Source: Tenacibaculum jejuense
GTDB taxonomy: Bacteria > Bacteroidota > Bacteroidia > Flavobacteriales > Flavobacteriaceae
DNA length: 64,000 bases
NCBI RefSeq assembly: GCF_900198195.1
Contig: NZ_LT899436.1
Location: forward strand, 2,447,001-2,511,000
Direction: 5' to 3'
Below the pieces are notes generated by a model. It had not been told where the DNA came from and did not search any database. It saw only the letters and a list, made by a program, of their open reading frames with translations. Shown here one piece after another: positions 8,176 through 16,517 of this stretch. Position 1 is the stretch's first letter; each line of letters begins with the position of its first letter. The translations under genes and the position numbers were made by a program.

Positions 8176-9120
8176 ATGAAGAACGTTCTAACAGAAAAAT
8201 TTAGTAGACGATTATTGATATTTGGATTTATCCTTTTAGTTTTAGGTTTTGTATTGTTTGTTTGGAATGATTGGAGTTTTTCTACAAGCGACAAAATAAA
8301 AGCTGGCAAGGTTGGACAATTCGGTGATTTTGTTGGTGGATTAATTGGCTCTATTTGGGCGCTCGCTGGAGTAGTTCTTTTCTATGTAGCACTCACAGAA
8401 CAGCGCTCTGACTTTGCAACAAATAGAAAAGTATTGGACGCTCAAACAGAAGCTTTAAAACAACAAATTAAAGAGTTTGAATTACAAAGAGAAGAATTGT
8501 CAGAAACTCGAAAGGTCTTTAATATTCAAAGCGAAACATTAAAAAAACAACAATTCGAATCAACTTTTTTCAATTTGGTAAATCTGCATCACGAAATTGT
8601 AAATTCAATCGACTTACAAAGTCGTGTAGATAAATATCAAGGGTTTGAGAAAATTTTTGCTCGTGGACTTACAGACGGAGAGAAAAATGAAAAGGTCATT
8701 CAAATAACTACTGGAAGAGATTGCTTCGTTAAGTTCTGTAAAGGGTTCAGAAATACTTACAGAGAGAATAAAGAGGCTAATCCAGAAATGAAAGAGCGTG
8801 AATTATGTAATAAATCTTACTTGGAGTATTATGAAAAACATCATTCTGATTTAGGGCATTACTTCAGAAACCTTTATCATATTTTCAAGTTCATCAAAAA
8901 TTCTGATGAAGTGGATAAAAAAAGATATACAAGTCTTGTAAGAGCACAATTGTCAAATGATGAATTATTTTTACTTTTTTATAATAGTTCATCTGATTTT
9001 GGTAAGGACAAATTCCTTCCGTTGATTGAAGAATTTCATCTTTTAAAGAATCTGAACAGAGAATTTTTTATTAAAGAAAACAAACACGATATTTTTTATA
9101 AATCAAGTGCTTATGGATAA
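8176..9120 (+). CDS. Putative phage abortive-infection protein, AbiC-like (putAbiC family)
   Basis: This 314-residue membrane protein has two N-terminal membrane segments (about 13-32 and 51-73), then a coiled coil rich in Glu and Gln to about residue 128, then a soluble domain opening with FESTFFNLVNLHHEIVNSI. That layout and the phrase around FFNL-NLHHEIV are typical of the family named putative phage abortive infection protein (related to lactococcal AbiC). Members are thought to stop phage growth by killing or arresting the host cell; the mechanism is unknown. It is the first gene of a four-gene rightward block and is followed by a hairpin element. Function here is inferred from family and neighbours. 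Confidence 0.8.
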   Translation: MKNVLTEKFSRRLLIFGFILLVLGFVLFVWNDWSFSTSDKIKAGKVGQFGDFVGGLIGSIWALAGVVLFYVALTEQRSDFATNRKVLDAQTEALKQQIKEFELQREELSETRKVFNIQSETLKKQQFESTFFNLVNLHHEIVNSIDLQSRVDKYQGFEKIFARGLTDGEKNEKVIQITTGRDCFVKFCKGFRNTYRENKEANPEMKERELCNKSYLEYYEKHHSDLGHYFRNLYHIFKFIKNSDEVDKKRYTSLVRAQLSNDELFLLFYNSSSDFGKDKFLPLIEEFHLLKNLNREFFIKENKHDIFYKSSAYG

Positions 9121-9123
9121 AAA

Positions 9124-9262
9124 TAACGTTTACCAACAATGTGTATAATTCATTGCTAGTAAAGGCTTACTTATGAAAATCCTCGCGGATTTTCTATTCG
9201 GTTTGTATTTGCTAAATTAGTTACTGAAACACGCAACGAAATCATACACTAGACCGTTAGGG
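9124..9262. repeat. Cassette-like hairpin element A, after the AbiC-like gene
   Basis: Outer ends TAACG (9124-9128) and CGTTA (9255-9259), then GTGTAT (9141-9146) with ATACAC (9244-9249), then a partly paired TTCATTGC/GCAACGAAAT, enclose a perfect inner hairpin GAAAATCC-TCGC-GGATTTTC (9175-9194). The left end CCAACAATGTGTATAA matches those of elements B and C. It resembles the folded recombination sites of gene cassettes in layout, but does not fit the canonical attC core boxes. Confidence 0.7.
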
Positions 9263-9276
9263 ATAATTAAAAAAAA

Positions 9277-10971
9277 ATGACTGAAATTGAATATTTAAAT
9301 TCTGAACCTATAAAAGAAGGAATCAACAAACTTTCTAACAATATAAGAACAGAAAGAAGTGATTTGGAAAACTATCTATCTATTTATGCCGATAAATCGA
9401 TTATAAGTAGGTTAGACAATAATAACAATCAAGTTATATTTGGCCGAAGAGGCACAGGAAAAACACATTTGTTATATGCCTTTGAGGATTCAGTTTTAAA
9501 AAAAGGAGATGAAATTGGAGAAATTACTAGTTTTCCTATATACATAGATTTACGTAAGTTTCTTCCATTATTCACAGCAAATTCTAATCCAAATATTGAA
9601 ACCTCAATTATCATTTTTCAATCTTTACTCAATGAAATAATCAATAAAATATTGAATCATTCAAAGTATATTTTTGGAATAAACGAGTACGGAACTTACT
9701 CTAGAACAGAACTCGAAAGAATAGAAAAATTAAAAACGATTCTAAAAAAAATAAACATTGAATTTGATGGGAAAATTTTTAAAAAGCTTAGTGATTTTGA
9801 ATTTTCAGTTGAAGAACAACAAAACCTTAAAAAAAGTTTAAATGTTTCTACAGAAGAAGCCAACATAGGCATAAATAAAGAAAACGGAAAAAAAGTAACT
9901 TTCTCTCAAGAGAACATTCAATATATTTCGTTCAATGAAATCTCTAAAATTTTAGATGATTTAACTTATCACATTAACGGTGTTAGAATATTATGTTTAC
10001 TTGACGAATGGTCAGAAGTCCCTATTAATCTTCAACCGTATTTGGCTGAACTATTAAAAAGAACTTTCATAGCGTCAAACTATACTTTTAAAATTGCCGC
10101 TATTCCTTACAGAACAAGGTTAAGAACAACAACATATGGTAATATAAAAATTGGTTTAGAGGAAGGTGGTGATATATTTCCAATTAATATTGATAATAGG
10201 TACATATATGAGAAAGATAAAAATACTACTCGAAACTTTTATAACGAACTTTTAAGAAACCATTTAATTGAAATTAATAAAGACGTTTTTGAGAGCATAG
10301 ATGAAAAAAAATTCATAAATATTTTCTTTGCTACACAAGCATTGTCTGAAATATTAATAGCATCGGCCGGTATTCCTAGAGATTTTATTAACTTATTTAT
10401 TTTATCTTATAACAATAGAACAAATCTTAAACAAAGAATTATTTTAAAAAATGTAAGGAATGCTACGACTGAATGGTATTCTTCAGATAAAAAAGAAGAA
10501 ATTGATAAGGACCCACTTACTAAAAAGTTTTTTGAAGATTTAGTTAATCAAATAGTTGTAGAAAAAAACAAAACTCATTTTTTATTACCACAGAGGTTTT
10601 CTGATAACCTACAAATTAAAAAACTAGTAGATTTAAGAGCTTTACATTTAAGAGAAAAAGGTATTTCACATAGACACATACATAGTAAAAGTTATGATGT
10701 TTATTCAATCGACTATGGTAGCTATACTAGTTTAGACATTACCAAAAATACACTGGATACAGATTTTAATGAAATGATAAATCAAGTAAAAACTATTGAA
10801 AATATCAGAGATGCACGTTCCCTATCAATAGAAGATGAATTTTTTGATAAATTTAACTTGGCAGTAGGTCAAGGTATAAAGTGTCCTTCTTGCTCTAAAA
10901 CAATTGATACAAATCACTTGGCTTATATCAAACAGAAAATCTGTAATAATTGTTTCGAGAAAGTGGAATAA
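9277..10971 (+). CDS. ORC/CDC6-like AAA ATPase with C-terminal zinc knuckle
   Basis: A 564-residue P-loop ATPase. Walker A is GRRGTGKT (residues 56-63) and Walker B is ILCLLDEWSEV (near 239-249). AAYR-like sensor sequence follows (AAIPYRTRLRT), and SAGIPRDFINLFI near residue 368 resembles the region after the ATPase core in ORC/CDC6-type and STAND-like proteins. A CxxC-CxxC zinc knuckle closes the protein (about 536-559). Proteins of this layout are usually annotated as ORC-CDC6 family AAA ATPase and recur among bacterial defence genes. What it senses or cuts is unknown; no nuclease motif is visible. It is flanked by hairpin elements A and B and shares its strand with the AbiC-like and NACHT genes. 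Confidence 0.75.
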   Translation: MTEIEYLNSEPIKEGINKLSNNIRTERSDLENYLSIYADKSIISRLDNNNNQVIFGRRGTGKTHLLYAFEDSVLKKGDEIGEITSFPIYIDLRKFLPLFTANSNPNIETSIIIFQSLLNEIINKILNHSKYIFGINEYGTYSRTELERIEKLKTILKKINIEFDGKIFKKLSDFEFSVEEQQNLKKSLNVSTEEANIGINKENGKKVTFSQENIQYISFNEISKILDDLTYHINGVRILCLLDEWSEVPINLQPYLAELLKRTFIASNYTFKIAAIPYRTRLRTTTYGNIKIGLEEGGDIFPINIDNRYIYEKDKNTTRNFYNELLRNHLIEINKDVFESIDEKKFINIFFATQALSEILIASAGIPRDFINLFILSYNNRTNLKQRIILKNVRNATTEWYSSDKKEEIDKDPLTKKFFEDLVNQIVVEKNKTHFLLPQRFSDNLQIKKLVDLRALHLREKGISHRHIHSKSYDVYSIDYGSYTSLDITKNTLDTDFNEMINQVKTIENIRDARSLSIEDEFFDKFNLAVGQGIKCPSCSKTIDTNHLAYIKQKICNNCFEKVE

Positions 10972-10976
10972 AAAAC

Positions 10977-11172
10977 TATGCCTAACATAGGCTATAATTA
11001 ATACGGATTTTAGTGTTTAATCTAAAGTTTAGTGTATTTATAAGGTCGTCAAATTTTTTGATTTGACTTTTGAATAAGAAAAAATAAAAGCAAACAAAAT
11101 GCTTCGCCTTGGTGCTAAATCGGGAAGTCTCCTCTTCCCTATTTCCGTACTAATCATAGCCGAAGCCGTTAC
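10977..11172. repeat. Cassette-like hairpin element B, after the ORC/CDC6-like gene
   Basis: The left end GCCTAACATAGGCTATAAT pairs with the right end: GGCTAT (10990-10995) with ATAGCC (11156-11161), TACGGA (11002-11007) with TCCGTA (11144-11149), and TAAC with GTTA. Inside are two perfect hairpins, GTCAAAT/ATTTGAC (11048-11067) and GGGAAG/CTTCCC (11122-11139). The outer stem has the same layout as element A but different bases, so the pairing is kept while the sequence changes. Confidence 0.7.
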
Positions 11173-11190
11173 AAGAAATTTAAAAAAAAT

Positions 11191-13032
11191 ATGCAATCAA
11201 AACTTGAAGTAACCAATTTAATTTCACCAATAATAAGTATTTATAAAGCTCTTAGCGATGAGTGGAATAATTTACTTGACGAAGGACTTTATACATACAC
11301 TCATAGTCAATTATCTAAATATTATTATGTAAATACATTTTTACATAGATGGGAAAAAATCAAGTTTACTAATGTATATTATCCTATTAAATCTAAATAC
11401 AAAGAATTAGAAACTGATTTTACTGACTTAGATGATTTATTTAAAGAATATCAGTATTTTTCATTAGTAGGTAAAGCAGGTAGTGGAAAAAGTACATTAG
11501 TAAAACATATATTTATTCAGTGTTTAAAACAAAAATTAAAACTTCCAATATTAATAGAACTAAGAAATCTTAATAAAGCTGATACAAAAAGCTTAAAAGA
11601 ATATATTTCAAAAAAAATACTAACTAATAATGTTAAACCAAATCAGAATATATTGGAACGAGCATTATCAGAAGGTAAATTTCTATTCATTCTAGATGGA
11701 TATGATGAGCTCTTTTCGGATTCCAAACATGAAATTAGAACAGAAATTGAAGAATTTATAGATTTATACTTCAATAATTGTTTCATTATTACGTCTAGAC
11801 CTGGAGCTGGAATTGAAAATTTTCCGAGATTTTATGAATTTAGGATACTTGACATTGATGCTAAAGAGATCCCTTCTTTTATAAAAAAAATGAAAATTGA
11901 CGAAGAACGTGAAAGAAGAATTAATGATGCTATATCGAATAATCTTGATAAAGGTATTATGTCATATTTAAGAAATCCGTTACTTCTTTCAATGTTCATT
12001 TTATCTTTTGAAAATCATCCTGAGATTCCAAGTAAAAAAAGTGCATTTTATAGGAATGTATTTGATACTCTATACTCAAAACATGATGGGATAACAAAAA
12101 GTAGTTTTCCAAGAGAAAAAACTTCTAGTTTAGATAGGGAGGAATTTGAAGAATTACTTCAATACTTCTCGTACATTACATTTTTCAATGGCGAATACAC
12201 ATTTATTGAATCAAGAATAATTGAAGTTTTTCAAATAATTAAAAAGAAAGTCTCTCATCTTAATTTTGATTCAAAAAAATTGTTTTTTGATTTACGAGTA
12301 CCAATATCAATACTTATTAAAGATGGCTATGAATTTAAATTCCCTCATAGGTCTATGCAAGAATACTTTGCTGCAAAATTTATTTCATCTTTAAAACCAA
12401 ATCAAAAAGAGACGGCTTATTCTAGATACAAAAACTTATTAATTCAAAGTGAAGATATTGGTTTTGGTTTTTGGGATATTTCTTATGAAATAGATAAGTA
12501 TTCTTTTACGAAGTATTTCTTATTACCAAAAGCTAAAGAAATAATTACTTATTTTTCCAAAGTAAATAGTTTAAAGAGCTTTCAAGATTTTGCTAAAACA
12601 TTAAGTTTAAGTTTTAGTTTTGCTCAGAATAAAAAAGGAGAAATTCTAAATATTAGTTTTGACTCAGGCATAGGTAGGCAATTTATTTATGTAGAAGAAT
12701 TCAAAATCTTTTCTTTATTAGGAATTGAAAAAATAATTCATGATACAATTGAATTAATTTATAAACAATTTCCAACTAAACTTACACCAGAATATTATGA
12801 ATATATTATAGATGTTTTTGAGTTAAATAAAATCAAAGACTATAGTGAAATTTCTAGATACTCCGCTACTTTAACAGAAATGATGAATGAAAAATTATTT
12901 GATTTATTAGTAAAAAAAGAAGCCCTAAAAAAAATAGAAGTGATGTGTGTAAACTTAAGGAAATCAATAGTGAAAATTAATAAATCAATTGAAAATCAAA
13001 ACCAAAATATTTCAGACTTGCTTGAATTTTAA
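11191..13032 (+). CDS. NACHT-domain NTPase (bacterial NLR-like defence protein)
   Basis: The 613-residue protein has a short N-terminal region (1-90), then a NACHT module: Walker A GKAGSGKST near residue 94, Walker B LFILDGYDEL near 165, sensor FIITSRPG near 196, RNPLLLSMF near 268 and the winged-helix mark FPHRSMQEYFAA near 384. Residues 400-613 are helical, rich in Ile, Lys and Phe, without clear leucine-rich or TPR repeats. NACHT proteins of this type (bNACHT) defend against phage by sensing infection and activating an effector. No known effector domain is obvious at the N-terminus, so it may use an unrecognised domain. It lies between hairpin elements B and C. Confidence 0.88.
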   Translation: MQSKLEVTNLISPIISIYKALSDEWNNLLDEGLYTYTHSQLSKYYYVNTFLHRWEKIKFTNVYYPIKSKYKELETDFTDLDDLFKEYQYFSLVGKAGSGKSTLVKHIFIQCLKQKLKLPILIELRNLNKADTKSLKEYISKKILTNNVKPNQNILERALSEGKFLFILDGYDELFSDSKHEIRTEIEEFIDLYFNNCFIITSRPGAGIENFPRFYEFRILDIDAKEIPSFIKKMKIDEERERRINDAISNNLDKGIMSYLRNPLLLSMFILSFENHPEIPSKKSAFYRNVFDTLYSKHDGITKSSFPREKTSSLDREEFEELLQYFSYITFFNGEYTFIESRIIEVFQIIKKKVSHLNFDSKKLFFDLRVPISILIKDGYEFKFPHRSMQEYFAAKFISSLKPNQKETAYSRYKNLLIQSEDIGFGFWDISYEIDKYSFTKYFLLPKAKEIITYFSKVNSLKSFQDFAKTLSLSFSFAQNKKGEILNISFDSGIGRQFIYVEEFKIFSLLGIEKIIHDTIELIYKQFPTKLTPEYYEYIIDVFELNKIKDYSEISRYSATLTEMMNEKLFDLLVKKEALKKIEVMCVNLRKSIVKINKSIENQNQNISDLLEF

Positions 13033-13041
13033 TATTAAAAT

Positions 13042-13145
13042 AACTACGGCCAACAATGGCTATAAGGAATTGCTTATTCTCATCTACTTCTGAAAATCCT
13101 CACGGATTTTCAGTCTAATCTGTCCTTATGAATTCACTATTAAAA
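13042..13145. repeat. Cassette-like hairpin element C, after the NACHT gene
   Basis: The left end GGCCAACAATGGCTATAA matches element A and B left ends. ATAAGGA (13062-13068) pairs with TCCTTAT (13123-13129), and a perfect 10-bp inner hairpin CTGAAAATCC-TCAC-GGATTTTCAG (13090-13113) is nearly identical to that of element A. The right end lacks the ATAGCC/CCGTTA block, so this copy looks degenerate. Confidence 0.62.
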
Positions 13146-13156
13146 TAGATAAATAA

Positions 13157-14011
13157 ATGAGTAAATTTTTAACAGGAAAACCACTTGAAGAAAAATTAAC
13201 TGACATCATATGGAATGCAAAAAAATATGTAGTAATTGTTTCTCCTTTTATAAGACTAGATAGTCATGTTAGAAGCATATTTGATAAAATAAAAGCTACA
13301 CATGAAATACATCTAATTTTAATATTTGGTAAAAATGAAGGCTATAAACAAAAGAGTTTGAGAGAAGATGATTTTGAATATTTTAAAAATTTCAAAAATA
13401 TATCTATTCTTTACAACAAAAATTTACACGCTAAACATTATAGCAATGAAAAAGAAGGTTTAATTACCTCATTAAATTTATATGATTACTCTATGATTAA
13501 TAATATAGAGTACGGAGTTCATTTTTCTAAAAGTATTTTAAATCCTACAGAAAAGTTGTTTGAAGAAACAGAAGACTTTACTGATGAATTGATTTTTGAG
13601 AAAAGTCATGTTGTTTTTTTAAAGAAACCCCAATACAAGAAAAAATTATTAGGACTAACCAAATCTTATCAAAATTCAACTGTATTATTTGATATATCTA
13701 ATGAGTTTTTTAATGGTTATAATTACGAAATTAAATCACTATCCGAATTCGACTATGAAAACCTAAGCGATGTTGATAAAGTGTATGATAAAAAGCCTGA
13801 AAGACAAAACGAAATCGAGCTAGAACCAGAATTTGGCTTTTGTATAAGAACTGGAGAACAAATTCCTTACAATCCTCAAAAGCCTTTTTCTTATTATGCT
13901 TTTAAAACTTGGCAGCAATTTGAAAATTATAATTATGCAGAAAATTATTGTCATAAAACAGGAAAAGAAAGCTATGGAAAAACCAGTATGAACAATCCTA
14001 TTTTAAAATAA
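13157..14011 (+). CDS. Phospholipase D-fold protein with C-terminal Cys motif pair
   Basis: The N-terminal half has a PLD-like fold: WNAKKYVVIVSPFIRLD is the usual first strand-loop. HAKHYSNEKEGLITSLNLYDYS (quoted in two parts: HAKHYSNEKEG and LITSLNLYDYS) carries the H-x-K of an HKD motif at about residues 91-93, with the trailing Asp replaced by Glu or Asn. The C-terminus (about 225-284) has CIRTGEQIPYNPQKPFSY and a later YCHKTGKES, a paired Cys/Thr-Gly pattern that may bind metal. Single-HKD PLD proteins are often nucleases that dimerise. It is the last gene of the accessory block and has no hairpin element after it. An effector role in defence is an inference. Confidence 0.72.
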   Translation: MSKFLTGKPLEEKLTDIIWNAKKYVVIVSPFIRLDSHVRSIFDKIKATHEIHLILIFGKNEGYKQKSLREDDFEYFKNFKNISILYNKNLHAKHYSNEKEGLITSLNLYDYSMINNIEYGVHFSKSILNPTEKLFEETEDFTDELIFEKSHVVFLKKPQYKKKLLGLTKSYQNSTVLFDISNEFFNGYNYEIKSLSEFDYENLSDVDKVYDKKPERQNEIELEPEFGFCIRTGEQIPYNPQKPFSYYAFKTWQQFENYNYAENYCHKTGKESYGKTSMNNPILK

Positions 14012-14060
14012 TAGTTGTATGAACAAAACTTCTATTAAATCTGAAGTTTCAGATCATATT

Positions 14061-14534
14061 TTAACCACTATAATCCCTAAGCATTCTTATCATATCTCCT
14101 AAAACAAATAAATATTTAGCTCTGGCCATATACACGTCAATAAACGAATTGTCCTTGGTCTGTATTCGAACTGTCCCTATTAAAAATGTAAGTTCAAACT
14201 TGTTTTTTAATTTATGAAATAGCGATTTTTGTCGAAGTTCTAGAGCATTTTCATGAGGTAGATATTTACATTCTTCTAGATCTTTAGCTTCAATTTTTGT
14301 TACTACAGATTTTTTAATGTGATGAAAAGCTCGAATCGTAATTAGAATTTGTTCAGAATTCTTAAGTTTTAGTAATACAATAGGCACATCATCTTCATTG
14401 ATTTGTATCTGTAGATTTGTCTGTTTAAAATCAACTTCATCAAAAAAGATCAATTTTCGACTATTTCTATAGTCTTTTAATCGTCTAAAAAAACGTTTTG
14501 ATAACTGCTCATTGGTTAAAATTTTCTTTTCCAT
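14061..14534 (-). CDS. Hypothetical protein, 157 residues
   Basis: I do not recognise it. The protein is soluble, basic at the start (LSKRFFRRLKDYRNSRK) and predicted mixed alpha/beta, with no signal peptide or membrane segment. Near residue 119 it has GTVRIQTKDNSFIDVYMARAK in overlapping short beta-like segments. It is leftward, ahead of the methyltransferase gene but separated from it by dispersed repeat copy 3, so they are probably not co-transcribed. It marks the right border of the accessory block. Confidence 0.6.
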   Translation of the reverse strand: MEKKILTNEQLSKRFFRRLKDYRNSRKLIFFDEVDFKQTNLQIQINEDDVPIVLLKLKNSEQILITIRAFHHIKKSVVTKIEAKDLEECKYLPHENALELRQKSLFHKLKNKFELTFLIGTVRIQTKDNSFIDVYMARAKYLFVLGDMIRMLRDYSG

Positions 14535-14570
14535 AAATCTCTATAATGATAAAATATCGATTTATACTTA

Positions 14571-14698
14571 TGTCAGTTCGAGTGTTTTTTATGGAGTGTT
14601 AACGTAGTAGAAAATATATCGAGAACAGTTTGTTAAATACACTTCTCGATATAAAATTATTCTTCATTACATTACAAATAATTTTACTCGAAGTGACA
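14571..14698. repeat. Dispersed palindromic element, copy 3 (about 128 bp, inverted relative to copy 1)
   Basis: It begins TGTCAGTTCGAGTGTTTTT and ends TTTTACTCGAAGTGACA. Its reverse complement aligns with copy 1 along its whole length, including TATCGAGAA, TTCTCGATA and CATAAAAAACACTCGAACTG. It lies about 10 kb from copies 1 and 2, on the other side of the accessory block. Confidence 0.75.
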
Positions 14699-14714
14699 AT
14701 GGATCACAAATAGC

Positions 14715-15869
14715 TTACAACAACGTCTCTAAATAATGATGATCTATATGGTACAGCTCTTTTAAGCTTTCTATCTTTTTATCGATACTTTCTATGTCTT
14801 TCTTTTTGCTAGATTTACTACCAATCAACATGACGTTTTTGTGTGTATGTTCACTGCTAATAAATTCAAAAACTTTAGTATTGTAGTTGAACTTTTCTAG
14901 AATTAACGCACGAATGGTATCGGTAATCATTTCGAATTGACGCTCTTTAAAGATTCCATATTTTAATAACGGACTCTCCTGCTCTCTTCCTTTTACTTGC
15001 TGACGCACTTGTTTATGGCAACATGGCGCACAAATAATTAATTCAGATTTTGCCATTAAACCTTTGTAAATTGCATCATCTGTAGCTGTATCACAAGCAT
15101 GTAAAGCTATTAGAATATCAATTTTATCGTTGTCGTATTCTTGTATACGCTGTGCAATAAAGTTTAACTGATCAAAACCACTTTTTTTAGCTATATCGTT
15201 ACAATAATCTACCAGATATTCTCTTAATTCAATTCCTGTAATAGAAACATTATACCCTTTTAAATTGACTAGGTAATCGTATAAAGCAAAAGTTAAGTAG
15301 CCTTTACCAGAACCCATATCTACAATTTGTAGTTTTTTGTTCATATCTAGAGAAGCAATTAAACTTTCAATTACTTCTAAATATTTATTAATCTGGCGAT
15401 ATTTATCAGCCATTTTGGGAATTACTTTATTGTTCTTATCTGTAATTCCTAGAAACTGCAAATAACTGCTTGAAAGATTTATTCTCTTTTCTTTAGGTTT
15501 ATCGTGAATTTCTGGAAGTTTATTTTTAAAACTTGGTGCAGTAGTTCTGTAACTTACTTTTTTCTTTTTAGAAATCATAACTAACAAGTCTGATTCTAAA
15601 GTAAATAAAGTAGCTGCTTTGAATTTTTCTAATAACAATGTTTCTAACTCTTCACAAGCTTCATCAACAGTATAATTTTTGGTTTGATCGTTTGTGTTAT
15701 ATCGATAGGTAAACTGTAATTGTTTTTGATTTTTGATATTCACTAATCGTACATAAACATTAGGCAAATTAAAGCTTTTGCTTATAGGTTTACTCAATGT
15801 TAACTTTACAAAATTATCGTTTGAAATTGCTTCTTTTAAAGCCTGAAAAAGTTGTCCGAATTCATTCAT
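14715..15869 (-). CDS. Class I SAM-dependent methyltransferase (Methyltransf_32 type)
   Basis: The 384-residue protein has the SAM-binding motif I VDMGSGKGYLTFALYDYL at about residues 185-202, followed by TGIELREYLVDYCN (motif II) and IDILIALHACDTATD. A CCHKQVR motif follows, typical of the Methyltransf_32 family related to eukaryotic GSTCD. The N-terminal 130 residues form a separate domain that may bind RNA. The substrate of this family in bacteria is not known to me; an RNA target is plausible. It is leftward and probably transcribed alone. Confidence 0.82.
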   Translation of the reverse strand: MNEFGQLFQALKEAISNDNFVKLTLSKPISKSFNLPNVYVRLVNIKNQKQLQFTYRYNTNDQTKNYTVDEACEELETLLLEKFKAATLFTLESDLLVMISKKKKVSYRTTAPSFKNKLPEIHDKPKEKRINLSSSYLQFLGITDKNNKVIPKMADKYRQINKYLEVIESLIASLDMNKKLQIVDMGSGKGYLTFALYDYLVNLKGYNVSITGIELREYLVDYCNDIAKKSGFDQLNFIAQRIQEYDNDKIDILIALHACDTATDDAIYKGLMAKSELIICAPCCHKQVRQQVKGREQESPLLKYGIFKERQFEMITDTIRALILEKFNYNTKVFEFISSEHTHKNVMLIGSKSSKKKDIESIDKKIESLKELYHIDHHYLETLL

Positions 15870-15912
15870 TAGACAAAGATATTAAATATTCGCAACAGCT
15901 ATTTTAAAAATA

Positions 15913-16359
15913 CTATTCCTTTAGATTGATTTCAACTCCATCTCCGTATTTAGCTCTAAAATTATCATCAACAATGATTTTTACAGCTATTGCTTTGTAA
16001 AATTTAGCGCTGTAAACTTCTTCAGTTTCCTCTACAAAAGCAACACCACGTTCTCTATCTTTATAACCTGTTTCGATTTTTATCAAACCATTTGCACAGT
16101 TTTCCCATGCTTTTTGTTTTAATTTATCTAAAGCTTCGGTATTGGAAGCAAATTGTTCACCTTCTACTTCTACCAAACCTAATTTTTCATATTCAAAAGC
16201 AATTTCTTCACCTTCAAAAAACAAGTATAATGATTGGTGTTTTTCTTTACAATCTTCATTCTTGAATGCAGTATATTCAACTGAAGGCCTGTATCCATAA
16301 CACCCTTGAATTAAAGATGCTAGTAGAATACTAAAACATAAGTAGTTAATTTTTTTCAT
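15913..16359 (-). CDS. Hypothetical lipoprotein, 148 residues
   Basis: The N-terminus MKKINYLCFSILLASLIQGC is a signal peptide ending in a lipobox (LIQGC, Cys20), so it is probably an outer-membrane lipoprotein. The mature part holds two further Cys (EDC and WENC) that could form a disulfide, and the stretch LDKLKQKAWENCANGLIKIE, which recalls small lipoproteins that handle heavy-metal or stress-binding folds. I do not recognise the family with certainty. It stands alone between the methyltransferase and fasciclin genes, on the same strand. Confidence 0.65.
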   Translation of the reverse strand: MKKINYLCFSILLASLIQGCYGYRPSVEYTAFKNEDCKEKHQSLYLFFEGEEIAFEYEKLGLVEVEGEQFASNTEALDKLKQKAWENCANGLIKIETGYKDRERGVAFVEETEEVYSAKFYKAIAVKIIVDDNFRAKYGDGVEINLKE

Positions 16360-16517
16360 AATTTTTCATTTCATTGGTTATTACATTTTGGAAACAAAAA
16401 ACATACCAGCAACTACGAAAAAACTCCCTTTTATTAAACTTTACCTTTATTTAACAAAAGAAGAGCTACCCAAACGAGTAGCTCTTACTATTAACAAGTG
16501 TAAATATATATATCAGG

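Noticed and set aside
8176..14011. A classical integron with attC sites
   Set aside because: There is no IntI-type integrase in the window and the elements do not fit the RYYYAAC/GTTRRRY core boxes well; only element B has a good left box. The cassette idea is kept as a hypothesis.
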